NCBI RefSeq assembly: GCF_003449035.1
Contig: NZ_QRGB01000001.1
Coordinates: 434,001-498,000, forward strand
Source: Pedobacter indicus
Lineage (GTDB): Bacteria; Bacteroidota; Bacteroidia; Sphingobacteriales; Sphingobacteriaceae
DNA length: 64,000 nt
Direction of reading: 5' to 3'
Below are positions 61,721-64,000 of this stretch, piece by piece (position 1 is the stretch's first letter; every line of letters begins with the position of its first letter). The position numbers and the translations under genes are program-made. The notes beneath the pieces were generated by a model. That model was given only the letters and a program-made list of their open reading frames with translations. It had not been told where the DNA came from and ran no database searches.

Positions 61721-61816
61721 CAACCTTACCCCTTCATTAAGATCGTAAAATCCAGAATCGGATTTATTATGAGTATCTTGTTCACATACAAAAAGAAAAT
61801 AAAAACAAAAAATGAC

Positions 61817-62638
61817 ATGAAGTCAAAGATTGTCCGTTCTGTGTTAACCGTTAAGAGAAAAGAACACCTAGCACCTCATTATATTCGCGTCACCTTAACT
61901 GGCGAAGACGTTAAATTATTCGAGAATATTACGGTTGGTAAAAACAATAAGATCTTTCTTCCGCCTGCCGGCTCAGATAAGGTCTATTTCCCTATTCTAG
62001 ATCAAACAACCGGTAAAATGGAAGATGCCCCCGATGAACTAAAGCCGATCCGGCGCACCTATACCCATCGTGGTATCGATCTAAAAGAAAACGAAATGTA
62101 TATCGACTTTGTGGCTCACGGCGATAATGGCCCTGCATCTGCTTGGGCTATTCAAGCAAAGCCCGGAGATCAGCTGGGCGTCGCCATGAAAGACCACCCC
62201 GCACCTCTCCACCCACAGGCACATTGGTACCTTTTGGCTTGTGACGCTACCGGCATACCGGTAATAGCGAGCATCTTGGAAGCTTTACCCGCAACAGCCC
62301 AAGGCGAAGCTTATATTGAAGTTCTGGGTAAAGAAGAAGAAATACCTCTGAGTACCAAAGCGGATATACAGATCCACTGGATTCATAATCCACATCCGGG
62401 ACAAGAACCTGTACTCGCCAAGACAGTTCGACAGGCGCAGCTACCAGATCACACTAAAACATCCGTCTTCGGCTACATAGCTGCTGAATTCTCCAGTGTT
62501 AAAGACTTACGCATTTTTCTCCGCAAGGAAGTTGGCTGGCCGCAAGAATCACTTTACGCCTATTCGTACTGGAAATATGGAAAAAGTGAAGATGGCTCTG
62601 TCGCCGAACGTCAGGAAGAAAAGAAATCTCTGTCATAG
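61817..62638 (+). CDS. Siderophore-interacting (SIP/ViuB-like) FAD-binding protein
   Basis: A 273-residue flavoreductase of the siderophore-interacting family. The start at 61817 (MKSKIVRSVLTVKRKEHLAP) is chosen by family fit; an ATG at 61769 adds a lysine-rich leader. FAD-binding pattern: IRRTYTHRGID, then IDFVAHGDNGPASAWAIQAK and PGDQLGVAM; the C-terminal NAD-binding part has WYLLACDATGIPVIASILEA and the aromatic end SLYAYSYWKYGKSEDG. Such enzymes release iron from ferric siderophores by reduction. No siderophore synthesis or receptor gene is nearby, so it may use xenosiderophores or another substrate. Confidence 0.9.
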   Translation: MKSKIVRSVLTVKRKEHLAPHYIRVTLTGEDVKLFENITVGKNNKIFLPPAGSDKVYFPILDQTTGKMEDAPDELKPIRRTYTHRGIDLKENEMYIDFVAHGDNGPASAWAIQAKPGDQLGVAMKDHPAPLHPQAHWYLLACDATGIPVIASILEALPATAQGEAYIEVLGKEEEIPLSTKADIQIHWIHNPHPGQEPVLAKTVRQAQLPDHTKTSVFGYIAAEFSSVKDLRIFLRKEVGWPQESLYAYSYWKYGKSEDGSVAERQEEKKSLS

Positions 62639-62718
62639 ACTTTATAGAATATCGAAGAAACCTGAGGAAAAATCAAAGGAACTTGAATAAAACTTGGTTA
62701 GTATAATTAACGATTAAT

Positions 62719-62740
62719 TCCCTATTGACTCCCTATTGAC
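62719..62740. repeat. Tandem 11-bp repeat in an intergenic region
   Basis: Two perfect copies of tccctattgac (62719-62729 and 62730-62740) lie between the SIP gene and comF. Part of it (ttccctatt) is complemented by aatagggatt at 62759-62768, so a hairpin could form. The function is unknown; the spacer 62639-62827 has no reading frame of note. Confidence 0.6.
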
Positions 62741-62827
62741 CTCCTAATTTTTATCGAAAATAGGGATTCAGTAGGGGAAAAATCGGCAAACTATCCCCCG
62801 TCATTCCGAACAAGTCTGTTCCAATAG

Positions 62828-63526
62828 TTACTTAGTAAAAGCAAGGGTCGCAATGCTCAGTTTGACATTGGGCACCTTTAGTAGAGCGACTCCACAAGCT
62901 TCAAGCGTCGCACCAGTTGTCAGAACATCGTCAACTAACAAGACATGTTTGTTTTCAAACTCGGCAGGGTTACGAACAGAAAACATACCTTCCATGTTTT
63001 CAAAACGTTCATAGCGCCCTTTTGTCTTGGTTTGGCTCTTTTGGTGAACCAACCGTACTAAATTATTAATAATAACCTCAGCGCCCAACTCATCCGCCAT
63101 CCCTCGTGCGATATACTCACTCTGGTTATAACCGCGTTCGCGCAGCCTTTTCCTGTGCAGTGGAACAGGAACAATAAAGTCGAGATGCTGGAAATAGGGA
63201 GAGTTTTTCAGAATACCTCCATACTGTCGTCCGAGAAATTGAGCCAGAGCATAACCATTTTGGTATTTAATGCGGTGGATTATCCTCTGCACACGCGACC
63301 CACCTGTAAAATAAAGGTAAGAGCTCACCTTGTTGACTGGCATTCTGGCTTTTAGTCTTTTGTCAACAAGGCTATCCGCATCGAGATAATCGTTGGTAAT
63401 CGGCAAATCGTAGCTGCAGTTTAAACATAGGTATTTCTCCTGGTTGACTAAACTCGTATTACAGCCAACGCACAAATCAGGAAAAAGAAGCGCGAGCGAA
63501 TCTTTAACAAGATTGTAAAGGAGCAT
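62828..63526 (-). CDS. ComF family protein (phosphoribosyltransferase fold)
   Basis: A 232-residue ComF-like protein. An N-terminal zinc-binding part has CVGCNTSL...CLNCSYDLP; the phosphoribosyltransferase signature is HVLLVDDVLTTGATLEACG, preceded by VPVPLHRKRLRERGYNQSEY. In naturally competent bacteria ComF is needed for DNA uptake; in others the role is unclear. It lies two bases downstream of rlmN, so they are cotranscribed. Confidence 0.93.
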   Translation of the reverse strand: MLLYNLVKDSLALLFPDLCVGCNTSLVNQEKYLCLNCSYDLPITNDYLDADSLVDKRLKARMPVNKVSSYLYFTGGSRVQRIIHRIKYQNGYALAQFLGRQYGGILKNSPYFQHLDFIVPVPLHRKRLRERGYNQSEYIARGMADELGAEVIINNLVRLVHQKSQTKTKGRYERFENMEGMFSVRNPAEFENKHVLLVDDVLTTGATLEACGVALLKVPNVKLSIATLAFTK

Positions 63527-63528
63527 GA

Positions 63529-64000
63529 TTATTTTTCTTTAACTGCCAACTGTCCGCATGCAGCGTCAATATCCTTACCACGGCTCCGCCGTATTCGTGT
63601 ATTAATACCTTTCTTTCGAAGAAATTCTGCAAAAAGTTCGATTTTATCGGCTTCCGCGTTTTCATAGTCTGCAAAAACAATGGGGTTATACTCAATAATA
63701 TTAACCTTGCACGGAACGTGCTTACAGAATTGAGCCAGTTCCGCGGCATCCGTCAACTCATCATTAAAATCATTAAAGACAATATATTCGTAGGTGACTG
63801 GATTTTTCGTCTTCGCATAGTAGTATTTCAATGCATCAGCCAGTGCTTCCAGCGAGTTTTGCTCATTGATAGGCATAATTTCGTTCCGCTTCTTGTCGTT
63901 CGCCGCATGAAGAGAAAGTGCTAAGTTAAACCGAACCTCGTCATCTCCAAGCTTTTTGATCATCTTGGCGATACCCGCTGTAGAGACAGTAATACGCTTT
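63529..64000 (-). CDS. rlmN: 23S rRNA (adenine-2503-C2)-methyltransferase, C-terminal part (runs off window)
   Basis: The 3' end of a radical-SAM methyltransferase. About 157 codons are visible, continuing off the right edge. Segments typical for RlmN: RITVSTAGIAKMIKKLGDD, FNLALSLHAANDKKRNEIMP, NPVTYEYIVFNDFND, CKVNIIEYNP and the RIRRSRGKDIDAACGQLA end with the second catalytic Cys. It methylates A2503 in 23S rRNA and A37 in tRNA. The CxxxCxxC cluster is outside the window. comF follows at once. Confidence 0.95.
   Translation of the reverse strand, partial: KRITVSTAGIAKMIKKLGDDEVRFNLALSLHAANDKKRNEIMPINEQNSLEALADALKYYYAKTKNPVTYEYIVFNDFNDELTDAAELAQFCKHVPCKVNIIEYNPIVFADYENAEADKIELFAEFLRKKGINTRIRRSRGKDIDAACGQLAVKEK

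Noticed and set aside
62719-62768. Short repeats considered as a CRISPR array
   Set aside because: Only two adjacent copies without spacers and no cas genes in the window.

Overview
The window is a 64-kb chromosomal segment from a member of the Bacteroidota, most likely the Sphingobacteriaceae (Sphingobacterium, Pedobacter or Olivibacter type). The evidence is three SusC/SusD outer-membrane uptake loci, a gliding-motility lipoprotein gene (gldH), a RicT/PSP1 protein with a cysteine-rich N-terminus, DUF3078 and DUF1735 proteins, a 29-residue AURKAIP1/COX24-type ribosomal protein, a carbamoyl-phosphate synthase large subunit without its allosteric domain, and promoters of the Bacteroidota TAnnTTTG type. 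No rRNA, tRNA, CRISPR array, phage or transposase was seen. The genus call is inference.

Layout. 1-14 kb, nearly all on the minus strand: the start of one SusC gene, then a SusC-SusD-DUF1735 unit, a 502-residue lipoprotein of unknown function with a decayed paralogous tail beside it, a SusC-SusD unit and a secreted PepSY-like protein. No glycoside hydrolase and no sigma/anti-sigma pair is present, so the nutrient cannot be named. 14-22.5 kb is a patchwork of housekeeping genes (peptidyl-prolyl isomerase, exonuclease III, ApaG, DusB, CPBP protease, CdsA) mixed with accessory material: a gene frameshifted between short direct repeats, a DUF4160/DUF2442 pair, a Fic C-terminal fragment and a possible alkylpurine glycosylase. 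22.5-42 kb holds mfd and glnS, then cell-envelope genes (amidase, two LysM glucosaminidases, two L,D-transpeptidases, DUF3078 and outer-membrane proteins), ruvX, holB-ricT-gldH, a stand-alone B12-binding mutase subunit with an enoyl-CoA hydratase, and an AI-2E family permease. 42-56.7 kb carries an NadR-like kinase, carB, radA, rng, the tiny ribosomal protein, a TPR protein, an HU protein, mutY, ssb, aspS, dxs and scpA. 56.7-60.1 kb is a three-gene operon (Nramp-fold transporter, SDR-family protein, DapA-family aldolase), two members of which lack family hallmark residues. 60.3-64 kb ends with glyA, a siderophore-interacting-type flavoreductase, comF and the 3' part of rlmN.

Most of the window is ordinary core genome. 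The parts that most deserve a second look are the atypical Nramp/SDR/aldolase operon, the 502-residue lipoprotein with a glycine-rich hydrophobic core next to a decaying relative, and the frameshifted gene at 14.2-14.7 kb. Several genes have extended open frames that start upstream of the likely true start. Promoter -7 boxes overlapping the upstream start codons, and family N-termini, were used to choose the starts given here.
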